In this document: in pieces, positions 29,207 through 39,002 of the stretch
Position numbering within the stretch: position 1 is the first letter of the stretch
Layout of the letters: each line of letters begins with the position of its first letter
DNA from: Sphingomonas sp. PP-CC-1A-547
Lineage (GTDB): Bacteria; Pseudomonadota; Alphaproteobacteria; Sphingomonadales; Sphingomonadaceae
Assembly (NCBI RefSeq): GCF_003610375.1
Contig: NZ_RAPZ01000010.1
Location: 98,161-162,160, forward strand
Reading direction: 5' to 3'
Length of the DNA stretch: 64,000 nucleotides
The notes under the pieces: model-generated
Databases searched by the model: none
What the model saw: the letters and a program-made list of their open reading frames with translations, nothing else
Told to the model about the DNA's origin: nothing
Position numbers and translations under genes: made by a program

Positions 29207-30589
29207 TTAATCCCCGGCGAACGTCAGCGCGGACGTCTTTCGTTCCCGCTCATTGATCAGCAGCGCCCGCCCGGCCGGCGCGACAGACCGTTGCGGGCAA
29301 TCGTTGCGGAAACAGGCGCGACAGCCGAGCCCGATCGGCATCGCCCTCCCCGCCAGATCGAAGCCACTCGCCGCCGCCAGCACGCCCGCCTGCGACGCCG
29401 CAACGCCGAGGCCGATCGCGAACTCGGCGTGCACTGCGCCAAATCGGCTTCCCTGCGGCGTCACAGTGCGCGCCATCGTCAGCCAGCGCGCGCCGTCCTC
29501 CAGCTCGACCAGCTGCACCATAAGGCTGCCCGGTCGGTCGAACGCATGATGTAGCCGCCACAGCGGACAGCGCCCGTCCGCCTCCACCAGCGCCGCACCG
29601 CTGGCGCCGGGATAGCGCTTCGACGCCTGCCCTGCGCGGTCGATGCGGATCATGAAGAACGGTAGCCCGCGTGCGCCGACGCGCTGCAACGTCGTCAGTC
29701 GGTGCGCGACCTGTTCGAAGCCCGCGCCGAACCGGCGTTGCAGCAACTCGATGTCGTACCCCGTCGTCTCGCAACCGCGAAGGAACCGGGCGTACGGCAT
29801 CATCAGCGCGGCCGCGAAATACCCGAGGAGGTGGCGGCGATAGAGCCTTTCCGCCGCGCGATCGGTGAACCCGGCGCCTTTCGCCAGCGCATCGATCTCC
29901 GCCTTCGCCTCGATCTGGCCGAGCTGGAACGCAACCGCGAACGTGCGCGAGGCCGGGTCGAGCATCTCGCTCAACTGCAACTGGCGCGCGTGCAGGTCGA
30001 GGCGGCGCAATGTGTCGGGCAGCACGTCGGCGGGCAAGACCCGGATCGTCAGGCCGTGCTTGGCGCGCAACCGCTCGGCGATCGCGCCGTAGAGATCACC
30101 CGCACCGAGCCGCAATTCGTCGGCCAACGCTTCGGCCGCGGCGTCGAGGTCGGCGAAATGATTGCGCCAACGCTCGATCTCGCGACGGACCAGCGTCACC
30201 GGATCGTCGCGCGCCTCGACCACCGCGCCGCAGCCGATCCGGTCGAACACGCGGGCGAACGCCGCCGCACCGCCGGGGGCGCTGGCGAGCCACTCCTCGA
30301 CTTCGTTGCGGTCGATCTCGAGGTCGGCAAACATCGGGTCGGCCAGCCGTCGCCGGATCGCATCCGCGCCGCCGCCCGGTTCGCCCGCCGCGAGCGATCG
30401 CGGATCGAAGTCGAAGCTCTCGGCGAGCTTGATCAGCAACGTCGCGGAGATCGGCCGTTGGTTGCGCTCGACGAGGTTAAGATAGCTCGGGCTGATCGCG
30501 AGCATGTCGGCCATCGCCGCCTGCGTCAGCCCCGCCCCACGCCGCAAGCGACGGATCGCATGCCCTGCCAGCAATTTCCGTTCCGCCAT
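29207..30589 (-). CDS. ScfR-family short-chain fatty acid transcriptional regulator
   Basis: This 460-residue regulator has an XRE helix-turn-helix (about 5-65, RLRRGAGLTQAAMADMLAIS), an ImmA/IrrE-related middle (about 150-250, HLLGYFAAALMMPY), and a C-terminal ScfR/DUF2083 domain with the cysteine cluster CRACFRNDCPQR. It lacks the HExxH metal motif of ImmA proteases. Family members control acetate, propionate or glyoxylate-cycle genes. ATG 30589 has AGGAGG six bases upstream; GTG 30607 is less likely. No such target gene is adjacent. Confidence 0.85.
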   Translation of the reverse strand: MAERKLLAGHAIRRLRRGAGLTQAAMADMLAISPSYLNLVERNQRPISATLLIKLAESFDFDPRSLAAGEPGGGADAIRRRLADPMFADLEIDRNEVEEWLASAPGGAAAFARVFDRIGCGAVVEARDDPVTLVRREIERWRNHFADLDAAAEALADELRLGAGDLYGAIAERLRAKHGLTIRVLPADVLPDTLRRLDLHARQLQLSEMLDPASRTFAVAFQLGQIEAKAEIDALAKGAGFTDRAAERLYRRHLLGYFAAALMMPYARFLRGCETTGYDIELLQRRFGAGFEQVAHRLTTLQRVGARGLPFFMIRIDRAGQASKRYPGASGAALVEADGRCPLWRLHHAFDRPGSLMVQLVELEDGARWLTMARTVTPQGSRFGAVHAEFAIGLGVAASQAGVLAAASGFDLAGRAMPIGLGCRACFRNDCPQRSVAPAGRALLINERERKTSALTFAGD

Positions 30590-30780
30590 CGCAAACCCTC
30601 CTGTCACGATGTTTACAGAACGACACGTCTTCTACAAGCTGGACGGACACCACGACGTTGCGGCGGCTCGGGACGGCCTTCCAACGTGCCGGCCTCGAAC
30701 GCTATTGCCTGTGCATCGCCTTTCTCGGCACACGATTGGTGTAAAGAGAGAGACAAAACGATCATCGAAGGAGGCAAGCC

Positions 30781-30945
30781 ATGCAGACGACCACCGAACA
30801 ACCCCGCGCCCGCGCCGTCTTCTCGACCAACGATTTCGCGCTGATGAAGGAAGTGCTCGGCGAGATGATCAGCAAGACCTCGATCGACGACGAACGACTG
30901 ACGCGGATGAGTGCGCTGTACCACCGCCTCGGCCGGCTCGGGTAA
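30781..30945 (+). CDS. 54-residue small protein, unknown
   Basis: The ATG has a strong GGAGG site (7 bases upstream). The 54 residues begin MQTTTEQPRARAVFSTNDF and are predicted helical after residue 18, with EVLGEMISKTSIDDERLTRM and YHRLGRLG at the end. It has no cysteine or hydrophobic segment. The clean frame and strong ribosome site make it probably real. It is divergent from the ScfR-like gene across a 191-base gap. Function unknown. Confidence 0.6.
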   Translation: MQTTTEQPRARAVFSTNDFALMKEVLGEMISKTSIDDERLTRMSALYHRLGRLG

Positions 30946-31025
30946 ACCGCTTCACACAGTTTCCTGGGGAGGAAAGGATCCCGCCGATGGCTCGTCCATC
31001 GGCGGGTATTCCTGTTTCTTCCGAC

Positions 31026-31146
31026 TTCCCCCCTCCCTGAAAGGGAGGGGTTGGGGGTGGGTCGGCCCGCTCGTGTCGCACCAGGTCGAGAAATGCGGAA
31101 ACCTACCCACCCCCGGCCCCTCCCTTCCAGGGAGGGGGGAAGGGGG
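31026..31146. repeat. Palindromic element before the cation transporter
   Basis: Left unit CTTCCCCCCTCCCTGAAAGGGAGGGG and right unit CCCCTCCCTTCCAGGGAGGGGGGAAG pair across a GGTGGGT/ACCCACC inner stem and an asymmetric middle. Confidence 0.85.
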
Positions 31147-31202
31147 ATCCGCCTTGAAATTCTGTCTCTTTTCAACACGACCCCCTCGTGTAGGACGGCG
31201 CC

Positions 31203-32189
31203 ATGGCCAAGACACTGACCGCTCGCATCAAGGACGACATCGTCCTCTACGGCGCCCTCGCCGCCAATCTCGGGATCGGCGTGGCGAAATTCGTCGCGGC
31301 CGGGATGACCGGATCGTCGTCGATGCTGACCGAGGGCTTCCACTCGGTGGTCGACAGCGGCAACCAGGTGCTGCTGCTCTACGGTCAGAAAAAGGCCAAG
31401 CGCCCCGCCGACGAAGCGCACCCGTTCGGCTATGGTCGCGAACTGTATTTCTGGGCGTTCGTCGTCGCGATCCTGATCTTCGCGATCGGCGCGGGCGTGT
31501 CGATCTTCGAAGGCTGGCGGCATATCCGGGAGCCCGAACCGCTTACCAGCCCGACCATAAACTACGTCGTCCTCGCAATCTCGTTCGCGCTTGAGGGTAG
31601 CAGCTGGACGATCGCGGTGCGTGAATTCTCGAAGTCGAAGGGCGACATGGGCTGGTGGCAGGCGATCCACCGGTCGAAGGACCCCGCCGGTTTCATCGTG
31701 CTGTTCGAGGATTCCGCGGCGCTGGCGGGACTCGTCATCGCCGGGATCGGCATCTGGGCGAGCCATGCGTTCAACGATCCGCGCATCGATGGCGCCGCCT
31801 CGATCGCGATCGGCTTGATCCTTGCGCTGGTCGCGGTGTTGCTCGCGCGCGAATCGAAGGGTTTGCTGATCGGCGAGCGCGCCGACCCGGCGGTGATCGC
31901 GACGATCCGCGAGATCGTCGCAGCCTATCCCGCGATCGTCTCGGTCAATCACGTCCGCACGATCCACACCGCACCCGAAAGCATCTTCGCCGCGATCAGC
32001 GCGGACTTCGACGATTCGGTGACGATGGGCGACGGCGAGACGCTGATCGAGGCGATGGAGACCGAGTTGCGTGCCGCCATCCCGATGCTCTCCTCGATCT
32101 ATATCCGACCAGAGAAGCGCGAGAACGCGACGCTTGCCGCATCCGCTTTGCCTGCCCCGGCGACCGCAGAAAATACCACGCAAATCTGA
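31203..32189 (+). CDS. Cation diffusion facilitator family transporter
   Basis: This 328-residue protein has about six hydrophobic segments in the first 215 residues, then a cytoplasmic C-terminal domain (about 220-310) typical of the CDF (cation efflux) family. The TM2 metal-site motif is EGFHSVVDSGNQ; TM5 carries SAALAGL. It probably exports a divalent metal such as zinc, cobalt or iron by proton antiport. The ATG at 31203 starts MAKTLTARIKDD. It is monocistronic, with a palindrome upstream. Confidence 0.9.
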   Translation: MAKTLTARIKDDIVLYGALAANLGIGVAKFVAAGMTGSSSMLTEGFHSVVDSGNQVLLLYGQKKAKRPADEAHPFGYGRELYFWAFVVAILIFAIGAGVSIFEGWRHIREPEPLTSPTINYVVLAISFALEGSSWTIAVREFSKSKGDMGWWQAIHRSKDPAGFIVLFEDSAALAGLVIAGIGIWASHAFNDPRIDGAASIAIGLILALVAVLLARESKGLLIGERADPAVIATIREIVAAYPAIVSVNHVRTIHTAPESIFAAISADFDDSVTMGDGETLIEAMETELRAAIPMLSSIYIRPEKRENATLAASALPAPATAENTTQI

Positions 32190-32244
32190 TCTAAATCAGA
32201 CTCATCACACTGGTAAGGCTCGACATTCCAAAATAATATTGGGG

Positions 32245-32913
32245 ATGAGACCGCTTCTTCGGCTGATCGCCCTGCTCTGCCTGTGCCTGGGATACGCGCT
32301 TCCCGCACAGGCGGCCGTCACCATCACCTTCTGGAGCCACGAGCTCGGCAACAGCTTCCCGCACGCGTTCTTCACGTTGCGCGGGATACCCGACGCCGGC
32401 GGCCCGCCGGTAGACGTGAATTACGGCTTTACCGCGAAATCGGTATCGCCGGCGCTGTTGATGGGCCCGGTGTCGGGCATGCTCGATATCGCGAAGCCGA
32501 CCTACATCAACGGCAGCGACGCGCAATTCTCGGTGGTGATAACCGACGCGCAATATACGCAGGTGCTGAAGCTGATCGACGCGTGGAGCGAGGGCAAGTC
32601 GGATAGCGTATACCGGCTTGGCGATCATAACTGCGTCCACTTCGTCAAGGAAGCGGCACGGATCGTCGGGCTATCGGGGCTCGACCAGCCCAAGCTGATG
32701 AAGAAGCCGCGATCGTATCTAAAGGCGGTCGGTGCCGCGAACGTCGGCCGCGTGACCCCGGTCGGGCTGCACGGCAAGGAGTATCTCGCGGGACTTTCGC
32801 CGATCGTGCCCTTGGCCGCGACCGGTGCCGTAATCGCCGCCTCGTCTTCGCCGATACCGAGCTACCCGCGTTCGACCGTACCGCCTGCCCAATCGGCGGC
32901 CTTGCCACGCTAG
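32245..32913 (+). CDS. Exported papain-like (NlpC/P60-type, permuted) protein
   Basis: This 222-residue protein has a signal peptide (about 1-24, LCLGYALPAQA cleavage). Conserved-looking residues are His in GNSFPHAFFTL near residue 35 and Cys in GDHNCVHFVKEA near 130. A histidine before the cysteine in this spacing is the layout of circularly permuted papain-like proteins; that is an inference. The C-terminus is Pro/Ser/Ala-rich. It may hydrolyse peptides or amides in the periplasm. Its stop overlaps the convergent DUF4893 gene by four bases. Confidence 0.65.
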   Translation: MRPLLRLIALLCLCLGYALPAQAAVTITFWSHELGNSFPHAFFTLRGIPDAGGPPVDVNYGFTAKSVSPALLMGPVSGMLDIAKPTYINGSDAQFSVVITDAQYTQVLKLIDAWSEGKSDSVYRLGDHNCVHFVKEAARIVGLSGLDQPKLMKKPRSYLKAVGAANVGRVTPVGLHGKEYLAGLSPIVPLAATGAVIAASSSPIPSYPRSTVPPAQSAALPR

Positions 32914-33578
32914 TCAGCCGGTACCAGTTCGACGACGTCGAGTACCGACTCGAATTTGGGATATGGCAGCACCACGCGCCAGCGCTTGGTGCCGATCCGC
33001 TCGATCAGTCCGGCCATGTCACGGGTCGCATCGCGACCATAGCGCATCGGCCGCTTTTCATCACCGAGTTCCATGGTGCCGAGGAAGATCGCGCGCGCGT
33101 TGGTGTCGGCGAAGATGGTCCCGACCGGACGCTGCGATCCATCAAGTTTGGTAAGGCTGACCACGGAATTTCCACCCCCATCGACGTCGCCGCCATCGCC
33201 GCCGCCGCCGATCCTGCACGCGAACCATCCGGATGCCATGAAGGTCGGGCCGATCCCCGCGCGCGAACCGAGCTTGAACGTGCGACACCGATAGCTGCCG
33301 GTTGGGGGCAGCGGGTCGACGAGCGAGCGATCGGGATCGAACAGGACCGGCTCCTGCCTGATCTCGCGCGGATCGACTTGCGCCAGCGCGTCGACCCAGG
33401 CGCCCCGCCAGCCTCTCAGCCGACCGCGATCCGCGACGGTCGCGACCCGCCGCCAGTCCGTATCGCGGTCCTGTCGATCCAGCACCGGCGCGGCGCCCGC
33501 TGGCACGATCCCGGCGATCGCCGATACGCACGTCGCCAGCGTCATGCATGCGGCCGTCTTATGCCAAGTCCGCATCAT
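32910..33578 (-). CDS. DUF4893-family exported protein
   Basis: This 222-residue protein has a signal peptide (about 1-28, ending AGA). The mature region begins with DTDWRRVATVADRGRLRGWR, which matches the DUF4893 pattern, and contains SYRCRTFKLGS. A glycine-rich stretch (GGGGDGGDVDGGG) sits near the middle. Function unknown; probably periplasmic. Two adjacent ATGs (33578, 33575) are possible starts, with GAGG upstream. Confidence 0.75.
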   Translation of the reverse strand: MMRTWHKTAACMTLATCVSAIAGIVPAGAAPVLDRQDRDTDWRRVATVADRGRLRGWRGAWVDALAQVDPREIRQEPVLFDPDRSLVDPLPPTGSYRCRTFKLGSRAGIGPTFMASGWFACRIGGGGDGGDVDGGGNSVVSLTKLDGSQRPVGTIFADTNARAIFLGTMELGDEKRPMRYGRDATRDMAGLIERIGTKRWRVVLPYPKFESVLDVVELVPAD

Positions 33579-33663
33579 CCTGAATCCCTCAAACTTTTCG
33601 CATGCTAAGCCTGCCGGGCCAGCGACGGCAATGGCTATTGCCCAACGCGAACGCCGCGCTCGA

Positions 33664-34449
33664 TCACGCCGCCGTCCAGCCGCCGTCCATCGACAAATTG
33701 GCACCGGTGATCGCTTTGGCCTCGTCGCGGCACAGGAACAGCGCGAACGCCGCGACCTGTTCGGGGGTGACGAACTCCTTGGTGGGTTGCGCCGCCAATA
33801 GCACGTCGTTCATCACCTGATCGCGCGTCAGCCCGCGTGCCGCCATCGTGTCGGGGATCTGGTTCTCGACCAGCGGCGTCCAGACATAGCCGGGCGAGAT
33901 GCAGTTGACGGTGATGCCGTCGGTCGCGGTTTCGAGCGCGATCGTCTTGGTAAGCCCGGCGATAGCGTGCTTCGCCATGACGTAGGCGGACTTGTTCGGG
34001 CTCGCGACCAGCGAGTGCGCGGACGCAGTCGAGATGATCCGCCCCCAGCCCTTGGCGCGCATATGCGGCACCGCGGCGCGCATCATGTGCCAGGCCGACG
34101 AGAGGTTGATCGCGATGATCGCGTCGAACTTGTCGATCGGGAAGTCGGCGATCCCGGCGACATGCTGGATGCCCGCGTTGTTGACGACGATGTCGACGCT
34201 GCCGGTCTCGGCCGCTGCCCGCTCGACCATTGCGGCGATCTGGTCGGGCTTGGTCATGTCGGCGGCGTCGTAGAGCGCGATCGCGCCGCTGACCTGCGCC
34301 AACGCTGCCCGTTCCCGTTCGATCGCATCGGCATCGCCAAACCCGTTGAGCACCACTGCTGCGCCTTCGGCTGCAAACGCCTTGGCGTAGGCGAGCCCGA
34401 TTCCCGACGTGGATCCGGTGATGACCGCGGTCTTGCCCTTCAGGAACAT
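33664..34449 (-). CDS. bdhA: 3-hydroxybutyrate dehydrogenase
   Basis: This 261-residue short-chain dehydrogenase interconverts 3-hydroxybutyrate and acetoacetate using NAD. It has the TGSTSGIG cofactor motif (about 12-19), NNAGIQHVA, catalytic Ser in ASAHSLVAS, and YVMAKHA with the catalytic Tyr and Lys. The Q94-type residue and the QHVAPI-like region fit BdhA. ATG 34449 has GGGGAG upstream. It may take part in polyhydroxybutyrate turnover; no other such gene is near. Confidence 0.85.
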   Translation of the reverse strand: MFLKGKTAVITGSTSGIGLAYAKAFAAEGAAVVLNGFGDADAIERERAALAQVSGAIALYDAADMTKPDQIAAMVERAAAETGSVDIVVNNAGIQHVAGIADFPIDKFDAIIAINLSSAWHMMRAAVPHMRAKGWGRIISTASAHSLVASPNKSAYVMAKHAIAGLTKTIALETATDGITVNCISPGYVWTPLVENQIPDTMAARGLTRDQVMNDVLLAAQPTKEFVTPEQVAAFALFLCRDEAKAITGANLSMDGGWTAA

Positions 34450-34549
34450 GCATACTCCCCCATCTTGGCGCAGCGTATTCTGCCGCCGTGCAACCCTAGC
34501 GCCACCTTGCGCATTTCGTTCCCGAGAAGAAACGAAAAGGGGCATATCC

Positions 34550-35461
34550 ATGCGGCTCGACGATTACGATCCGAACATCAACGTCGAGGACCAGCGCGGG
34601 TCGGGCGGCGGAGGCGGCAGTTTTGGCGGCGGCGGTGGCCTGCTGATGGGGTTGTTGCCGATGATCGGGAGCCGCTTCGGGTGCGGCGGAATCGTCGTGG
34701 TGCTGATCCTGATGGCAGTGTTCGGCGGCATGGGTGGCCTTGGCGGGCTGCTCGGTGGCGGACAGACTTCGGCACCGACGACGCAGAGCGGACCGCGCTC
34801 GGGCACCGATACCAAGTCGAGCTGTTCGCTGAACGCCGAAAGCAAGGCTGCCTGCAACGCCTTCAGCTCGGCCGACAACACCTGGGAGGCGATCTTCCAG
34901 AAGAACGGCCAGCGGTTCGAGGCGCCCAAGCTCGTGTTCTTCGACGGCAATGGCCGCTCGGGTTGCGGCGCCGCGCAGTCGGCGATGGGGCCATTCTATT
35001 GCCCGACCGACCAGGGCATCTACCTCGACACCAGCTTTTTCAACGAGCTGTCGACTCGCTTTAAAGCGAACGGCGACTTCGCGCAGGACTATGTGATCGC
35101 GCACGAGTTCGGCCATCACATCCAGAAGCTGCTCGGTACCAACGCGCAGGTCCAGCAGGCGCAGCGCCAGGCGAGCGAGACCGAGGGCAATGCTCTGTCG
35201 GTACGGCTCGAATTGCAGGCGGATTGCTACGCCGGCGTGTGGGCGGCGGCGAACAAGACGCGGCTCGAGGCTGGGGATATCCAGGAGGGCATGACTGCGG
35301 CGCAGGCGATTGGCGACGACACGTTGCAGAAGCAGTCGCAGGGCCGCGTCGTGCCGGACAGCTTCACGCACGGGACATCGGCGCAGCGCCAGTCGTGGCT
35401 GAAGCGCGGGCTGGAGAGCGGCGATCCACAACAGTGCGACACGTTCTCGGGCGCGATCTGA
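34550..35461 (+). CDS. ypfJ: Neutral zinc metallopeptidase (YpfJ family)
   Basis: This 303-residue YpfJ-family membrane-anchored peptidase begins with a Gly-rich cytoplasmic stretch and a TM helix (about 46-65, CGGIVVVLILMAVFGG). The zinc motif HEFGHH lies near residue 184, with the downstream glutamate in LELQADCYAG. A Cys-containing substrate-like region (SGCGAAQS, FYCPT) precedes it. AAAAGGGG lies 8 bases before the ATG. The role of the family is largely unknown. Confidence 0.9.
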   Translation: MRLDDYDPNINVEDQRGSGGGGGSFGGGGGLLMGLLPMIGSRFGCGGIVVVLILMAVFGGMGGLGGLLGGGQTSAPTTQSGPRSGTDTKSSCSLNAESKAACNAFSSADNTWEAIFQKNGQRFEAPKLVFFDGNGRSGCGAAQSAMGPFYCPTDQGIYLDTSFFNELSTRFKANGDFAQDYVIAHEFGHHIQKLLGTNAQVQQAQRQASETEGNALSVRLELQADCYAGVWAAANKTRLEAGDIQEGMTAAQAIGDDTLQKQSQGRVVPDSFTHGTSAQRQSWLKRGLESGDPQQCDTFSGAI

Positions 35462-35472
35462 GCTGAGCCTCC

Positions 35473-35595
35473 GATCCTCCCCGCCAGGGGGAGGTGGCTG
35501 GCGCTTGCCAGACGGAGGGGAGGTAAGCGAAACGCCTGTTCCGTGTCCTCCCCCTCCGTCACCTTCGGCGACACCTCCCACTGACGGGGGAGGAT
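35473..35595. repeat. 123-bp palindromic element, inverted relative to 29078
   Basis: Outer arms GATCCTCCCCGCC (35473) and its partner near 35583-35595 flank GACGGAGGGG/CCCCTCCGTC inner arms. The asymmetric core is the reverse complement of the core at 29078-29204, with a few substitutions. Confidence 0.9.
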
Positions 35596-35617
35596 TCAAA
35601 AAATGGCGCGCGCGTCC

Positions 35618-35899
35618 TTACGCGACGACGACGCCCTTCCAGAACGCATACCGTCCCTCGATCTCCGCCGCTGCGGACTTCGGCTCCGGATAATACCAGA
35701 CCGCATCGACGTTGCGTTTCCCGTCGACGACCAGCGTTTTGTAGCTCGCCACACCCTTCCACGGGCAGTTCGAGTGCGTCGCGCTATCCTCCAGCAACGC
35801 CGGATCGACGCTGTCGGCGAGAAAGTAATGATTACCCTCTACCACGACGGTATCGTCCGATCGTGCGATCTCGTGGCCATTCCAACTTGCAACCGGCAT
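35618..35899 (-). CDS. DUF427-family protein
   Basis: This 93-residue protein matches the DUF427 fold: WNGHEIARSDDTVVVEGNHYF at the start and SNCPWKGVASY in the middle, and DAVWYYPEP near the end. No signal peptide. GAAGGAGAT lies before the ATG. It follows the Spx-like gene 11 bases downstream, likely one transcript. Function unknown. Confidence 0.9.
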   Translation of the reverse strand: MPVASWNGHEIARSDDTVVVEGNHYFLADSVDPALLEDSATHSNCPWKGVASYKTLVVDGKRNVDAVWYYPEPKSAAAEIEGRYAFWKGVVVA

Positions 35900-35910
35900 G
35901 CTGATCTCCT

Positions 35911-36267
35911 TCAGGCGCGCCCCAGCCCCGCCGCCTCATACGCCTCGGGCTTGAACCCGACCAGCAGCGTCTCGCCGGTATCGAGCACCGGGCGCTTGAT
36001 CATCGACGGTTGCGCCAGCATCAGCGCGGTGGCCTTCCCGGCATCGAGATCCGCTCGGTCCGCTTCCGGAAGTTTGCGGAACGTCGTCCCCCCGCGATTG
36101 AGCAACACCTCCCAGCCAACCCGGCCGATCCAGTCGTCCAGATGCGCGGCGTCGATTCCGGCGGTCTTATAGTCGTGGAACGCATAGTCCACGTCGTGCG
36201 CATCCAGCCATGTCCGCGCCTTCTTGATCGTGTCGCAATTCTTGATGCCGAACATCGTGATCGTCAA
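35911..36267 (-). CDS. ArsC/Spx-family thioredoxin-fold protein (YffB type)
   Basis: This 118-residue protein has the NCDTIKKA motif with Cys at residue 12 and ends in the ArsC-family RPVLDTGETLLVGF segment. It lacks the second-cysteine CXXC of Spx. The start is taken as TTG 36267 because GGAGG lies five bases before it; ATG 36255 would be 17 bases from that site. It may reduce a small substrate with glutathione. It precedes the DUF427 gene. Confidence 0.82.
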   Translation of the reverse strand: MTITMFGIKNCDTIKKARTWLDAHDVDYAFHDYKTAGIDAAHLDDWIGRVGWEVLLNRGGTTFRKLPEADRADLDAGKATALMLAQPSMIKRPVLDTGETLLVGFKPEAYEAAGLGRA

Positions 36268-36385
36268 AATAGCCTCCGAAGCAAAACTGGAATCAGTCCA
36301 AGCGCAGCCGTTTGATAGCAAGCTACGGGACGCACACGCACCCGATCCAGGTCATGAAGCTCGCTCATACCGAAGAGGAGCGATC

Positions 36386-36853
36386 ATGTCCTTCCGCGTT
36401 CAGGGGCTCGACCCCGACCAGTTTCGACACCTGTTCGGCGCCTCCGATGCCAGCCTCGCGCGAGCAGGCGCCCGGCGATACGTGGCCGACGCCAAGCCCG
36501 GCTTTCCCGATCGCATCGCAGTGCGCGATCTGGAGATCGGTGAGACGGCGATCCTGATCAACTACGAACATCAGCCGGCCGACACGCCTTACCGCTCGCG
36601 CCACGCGATCTTCGTATCCGAGGCGGAGACGGAACCGCTGGACCTGCTCGACGCGGTCCCCGAGGCGATCCGCAGCCGGCCGATATCCCTGCGCGCCTTT
36701 GGACCTGACGACGAGATGATCGACGCCGACCTGGTCGCAGGCACGGACCTGATCCCGCTGATCGAGCGGTTCCTCGCGGTGCCGGACGTGGCGTATCTCC
36801 AGGCCCACTACGCCAAGCGCGGATGTTATGCGGCGCGCATCGTTCGTGCCTGA
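36386..36853 (+). CDS. DUF1203-family protein
   Basis: This 155-residue protein matches DUF1203 (SFRVQGLDPDQFRHLF near the start, RDLEIGETAILINYEHQ, and YRSRHAIFVSE). GAGGAG lies 7 bases before the ATG. It is acidic and cytoplasmic, has no catalytic motif I can name, and stands 49 bases before nadE on the same strand. Function unknown. Confidence 0.85.
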   Translation: MSFRVQGLDPDQFRHLFGASDASLARAGARRYVADAKPGFPDRIAVRDLEIGETAILINYEHQPADTPYRSRHAIFVSEAETEPLDLLDAVPEAIRSRPISLRAFGPDDEMIDADLVAGTDLIPLIERFLAVPDVAYLQAHYAKRGCYAARIVRA

Positions 36854-36902
36854 CCTGCGCAAGCCGGTGGCGTGACGCAGCGCGGGCGTTTATCGGTGCC
36901 CC

Positions 36903-38948
36903 ATGACGCATCCATTCTACGCGATCCATAGTCACGGGCTGATCCGGGTTGCCGCCGCGATGCCGCGGGCTTCGGTGGGGCATACCGGGGCCAATGCCGA
37001 GGCTACGATCGCCTTGGCGCGCGAGGCGGATGCGAAGGGCGTCGACCTCGTCGTCTTCCCGGAGCTGAACCTCACCTCCTACGCGATCGACGACCTGCAT
37101 CTCCAGACCGCGCAGCAGCGCGCGACGCTGACCGCGATCGCGACGGCGGTCGAGGCGAGTGTAACCTTGCGGCCGGTGCTGGTGGTCGGCGCAGCGCTCG
37201 TGCGGAACGGGCGGCTGTATAATTGCGCGCTGGCGATCGCACGCGGGCGCGTGCTCGGCGTGGTCCCGAAGACGTTCCTGCCGAATTATCGCGAGTTCTA
37301 CGAGAAGCGGTGGTTCGCGAGTGGCGTAGGGATGACCGGACTGACGATCGAGCTTGGCGGCGAGGAGGTGCCGTTCGGGACCGACCTGATCTTCGCCGCG
37401 CGCGATCTGCCCGGCTTCGTGTTCCATGCCGAGATCTGCGAGGATTACTGGGCCCCTACCCCGCCCTCGACCGCGGGCGCACTCGCGGGGGCGCTGATCT
37501 GCTGCAACCTGTCGGCGTCGAACATCGTCATCGGCAAGGCGCGCGACCGGGCGATCCTGGCGGCGGCGCAATCGGCCCGCGCGGTCTGTGCGTATGTCTA
37601 TTCCGCCGCAGGCCCCGGCGAGAGCACCACCGAGGTCGCCTGGGACGGCCAGGGACTGGTTCACGAACTCGGCGAACAGATCGCGGAGTCGGCGCGGTTC
37701 TCGACCGAGCCCGAACTGGTCGTCGCCGACGTCGACTGCGAACGGATCACGCAGGAACGCCTACGGACCGGCACGTTCAACGATGCGGCGATGTTCGCCG
37801 GCAACCCCGAAACACGATTCCGACGGATCGCGTTCGATCACGCGCCGGTACTTGAGGACAGTGGCCTCGAACGCGCCATCCGCCGTTTCCCGTTCGTCCC
37901 GAACGATCCGACGCGGCGCGACGACGATTGCTACGAGGCGTTCAACATCCAGGTGGAGGCGCTGTCGAAGCGGCTCGTCTCCGCGCACGCCGAGACGATC
38001 GTGATCGGCGTATCTGGCGGCCTCGACTCGACGCATGCGCTGATCGTCGCGGCCAAGGCGATGGACCGGCTTGGACGCCCGCGGACCAACATTCTCGGCT
38101 TCACAATGCCCGGCTTCGCGACCGGCGAAGGGACAAAGGCTAACGCTTGGGCACTCATGCGCGCGCTCGGCATCACCGCGGAAGAGATCGACATCCGCCC
38201 CGCCGCCACGCGGATGCTGGAGGACATCGGCCACCCGTTCAGCGAAGGCGAACCGGTCTACGACATCACCTTCGAGAACGTGCAGGCAGGCCTGCGCACC
38301 GACTACCTCTTCCGCCTCGCCAACCAGCGGCGCGGGATCGTGCTCGGCACCGGCGACCTGAGCGAGATGGCGCTCGGCTGGTGCACTTACGGCGTCGGCG
38401 ACCAGATGAGCCATTACGCGGTGAATAGCGGCGTGCCCAAGACGCTGATCCAGTTCCTGATCCGCTGGTGTATCCGCACCGACCAGTATGACGCGGCGAC
38501 CGACGACATCCTGGCGACGATCCTCGCGCAGGAGATTTCGCCCGAGCTCGTTCCGGCGGGCGCGGATGGCGCATTGCAGAGCACCGAGTCGATGATCGGC
38601 CCGTACGCGCTGAACGATTTCTTCGCGCATTACGTGATCCGCTATGGGCTCGCGCCATCAAAGATCGCCTTTCTCGCCTGGCACGCATGGCGCGATGCGA
38701 GCGTCGGCGCGTGGCCGGAGGACCTGCCGACAGACGCGCGCGTCGCCTACGACCTGCCGACGATCCGGTATTGGCTGGAAAAATTCCTCTATCGGTTCTT
38801 CACGACTAGCCAGTTCAAGCGGTCGGCGATGCCCAATGGGCCGAAGGTATCGGCGGGTGGCGCGCTATCGCCGCGTGGCGATTGGCGTGCGCCTTCGGAC
38901 GGAATCGCAACCGCTTGGATCGCAGAATTGCGGTCAAGCGTTCCGTAG
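36903..38948 (+). CDS. nadE: Glutamine-dependent NAD+ synthetase
   Basis: This 681-residue two-domain enzyme converts deamido-NAD to NAD with ATP and glutamine. The N-terminal nitrilase-type glutaminase (about 10-300) has the Glu-Lys-Cys triad in [19 protein letters not shown] and HAEICEDYW. The C-terminal synthetase (about 335-660) has the PP-loop [10 protein letters not shown] and [16 protein letters not shown]. The length and layout match the long NadE type of Mycobacterium. ATG 36903 fits the nitrilase start. Confidence 0.96.
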   Translation: MTHPFYAIHSHGLIRVAAAMPRASVGHTGANAEATIALAREADAKGVDLVVFPELNLTSYAIDDLHLQTAQQRATLTAIATAVEASVTLRPVLVVGAALVRNGRLYNCALAIARGRVLGVVPKTFLPNYREFYEKRWFASGVGMTGLTIELGGEEVPFGTDLIFAARDLPGFVFHAEICEDYWAPTPPSTAGALAGALICCNLSASNIVIGKARDRAILAAAQSARAVCAYVYSAAGPGESTTEVAWDGQGLVHELGEQIAESARFSTEPELVVADVDCERITQERLRTGTFNDAAMFAGNPETRFRRIAFDHAPVLEDSGLERAIRRFPFVPNDPTRRDDDCYEAFNIQVEALSKRLVSAHAETIVIGVSGGLDSTHALIVAAKAMDRLGRPRTNILGFTMPGFATGEGTKANAWALMRALGITAEEIDIRPAATRMLEDIGHPFSEGEPVYDITFENVQAGLRTDYLFRLANQRRGIVLGTGDLSEMALGWCTYGVGDQMSHYAVNSGVPKTLIQFLIRWCIRTDQYDAATDDILATILAQEISPELVPAGADGALQSTESMIGPYALNDFFAHYVIRYGLAPSKIAFLAWHAWRDASVGAWPEDLPTDARVAYDLPTIRYWLEKFLYRFFTTSQFKRSAMPNGPKVSAGGALSPRGDWRAPSDGIATAWIAELRSSVP

Positions 38949-39002
38949 GGTTAGTTGCGCCGTCTTGCATAAATCGCGAGCCGGGCGCATTATGAAAATC
39001 CT

